Below, piece by piece: positions 5,918 to 6,473 of a stretch of DNA of 6,473 bases (position 1 is the first letter of the stretch; each line of letters opens with the position of its first letter). The stretch is from an uncultured Actinomycetes bacterium (GTDB lineage: Bacteria; Actinomycetota; Acidimicrobiia; Acidimicrobiales; Microtrichaceae): the NCBI GenBank assembly GCA_903953195.1, contig CAJBIS010000438.1, positions 1 through 6,473 on the forward strand, read 5' to 3'. The notes beneath the pieces are model-generated. The model was not told the origin of the DNA. It saw nothing but the letters and a program-made list of their open reading frames with translations, and made no database searches. Position numbers and translations under genes: made by a program.

Positions 5918-6473
5918 TCACGCCACCGCCAGTCGTTGGAGTGCCAGTCGGAGCAGCTCCGAGGTCTCGCCCTCGACGGGAAGATCCATGAGCGCCCGCT
6001 GGATCTCGTCGGGCGCGTAGCCGAGGCCGCTGAGGGCCTCGCGCACGTCGGTGCGGACCGCGGCACCGGATCCGGCTGCGCCCGCGGCGGTCGCCGGTGC
6101 GTCGACGGGGGCGTCGAGCCGCGACGAGAGCTCGACGAGCAACCGGGCGGCGGTCTTCTTGCCCACACCGGGGACGATGCACAGCGCGTCGACGTCGTTG
6201 GCGACGACGACCGATCGGAGCACGTCGGGCTGGTACACCGACAGGATCGCGAGAGCGAGCGACGGGCCGACCCCGTGTGCGGAGAGCAGCGTGGCGAACA
6301 CCTGGCGCTCGTCGGCCGACGGGAACCCGTAGAGCGTCTGCGCGTCCTCGCGCACGACGTGGTGGATGTGCAGGAAGACCTGGTCGCCCACGGCCCCGAA
6401 CGCCAGCGCGTGCGCCGGCGACACCTGCACCCGGTAGCCCACGCCCGACACCTCGACGAGGAGTTCCTCGCCG
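5918..6473 (-). CDS. ruvA: Holliday junction DNA helicase subunit RuvA, 5' end cut by right edge
   Basis: RuvA is the tetrameric protein that grips the four-way junction and loads RuvB. The frame is open to the right edge and reads GEELLVEVSGVGYRVQV. That is the inside of the OB-fold domain, so the GTG at 6451 is an internal Val codon, and by comparison with E. coli roughly 10-15 residues are missing. Numbering from 6451 as residue 1, VVREDAQTLYGF (32-43) holds the acidic pin (Glu-Asp) that separates strands. The helix-hairpin-helix motifs are AHGVGPSLALAIL (58-70) and VPGVGKKTAARLLVEL (93-108). A low-complexity Ala/Gly linker covers about 113-130. The last 45 residues form domain III, which contacts RuvB (VREALSGLGYAPDEI). 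The stop is 3 nt before ruvB, so the two are co-transcribed. ruvC would be expected further right but cannot be seen. Confidence 0.94.
   Translation of the reverse strand, partial: GEELLVEVSGVGYRVQVSPAHALAFGAVGDQVFLHIHHVVREDAQTLYGFPSADERQVFATLLSAHGVGPSLALAILSVYQPDVLRSVVVANDVDALCIVPGVGKKTAARLLVELSSRLDAPVDAPATAAGAAGSGAAVRTDVREALSGLGYAPDEIQRALMDLPVEGETSELLRLALQRLAVA

Noticed and set aside
5918..6451. ruvA starting at the GTG at 6451
   Set aside because: The frame stays open to the right edge, and the upstream residues GEELLVEV match the inside of the RuvA OB fold, so this GTG is an internal Val codon.

Overview
This window reads as conserved core chromosome from a high-GC bacterium. Every supported gene lies on the minus strand, so transcription runs from right to left. 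The GC-biased third codon positions, the frequent GTG starts, and the Thr/Pro-rich insert in SecD and Ser/Gly-rich tail on YajC suggest an actinobacterium. Queuosine genes beside ruvAB and yajC-secD, plus a long-chain-type acyl-CoA dehydrogenase, would fit an Acidimicrobiia-like lineage. That placement is inference from gene content and was not tested by any search.

In transcription order the layout is: the 3' part of ruvA (cut by the right edge), ruvB, a 109-nt gap, an LCAD-like acyl-CoA dehydrogenase, a 9-nt gap, queA, a 4-nt overlap, tgt, a 62-nt gap, yajC, a 96-nt gap, and the 5' part of secD (cut by the left edge). No RNA gene, mobile element, CRISPR array or convincing intrinsic terminator was seen. 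No gene-free stretch exceeds 110 nt.

Three functional pairs sit together. RuvA and RuvB form the Holliday-junction branch-migration motor. QueA and Tgt perform two steps of queuosine modification at tRNA position 34. YajC and SecD are membrane accessory subunits of the Sec translocon. The order joins two arrangements known from other bacteria: ruvAB-queA-tgt-yajC as in Bacillus, and queA-tgt-yajC-secD-secF as in E. coli. The outlier is the acyl-CoA dehydrogenase, a lipid or branched-chain catabolic enzyme placed between ruvB and queA. queA has no visible ribosome-binding site and starts 9 nt after the dehydrogenase stop, so its expression may depend on that gene.

I did not find a clearly new system. 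The spots most worth a second look are the acyl-CoA dehydrogenase insertion and its tight link to queA, the yajC-secD leader (a direct repeat with two tiny chained ORFs, the second overlapping the secD start as ATGA), and the yajC start region, which has an inverted repeat and a TANNNT-type -10 candidate very close to the GTG.
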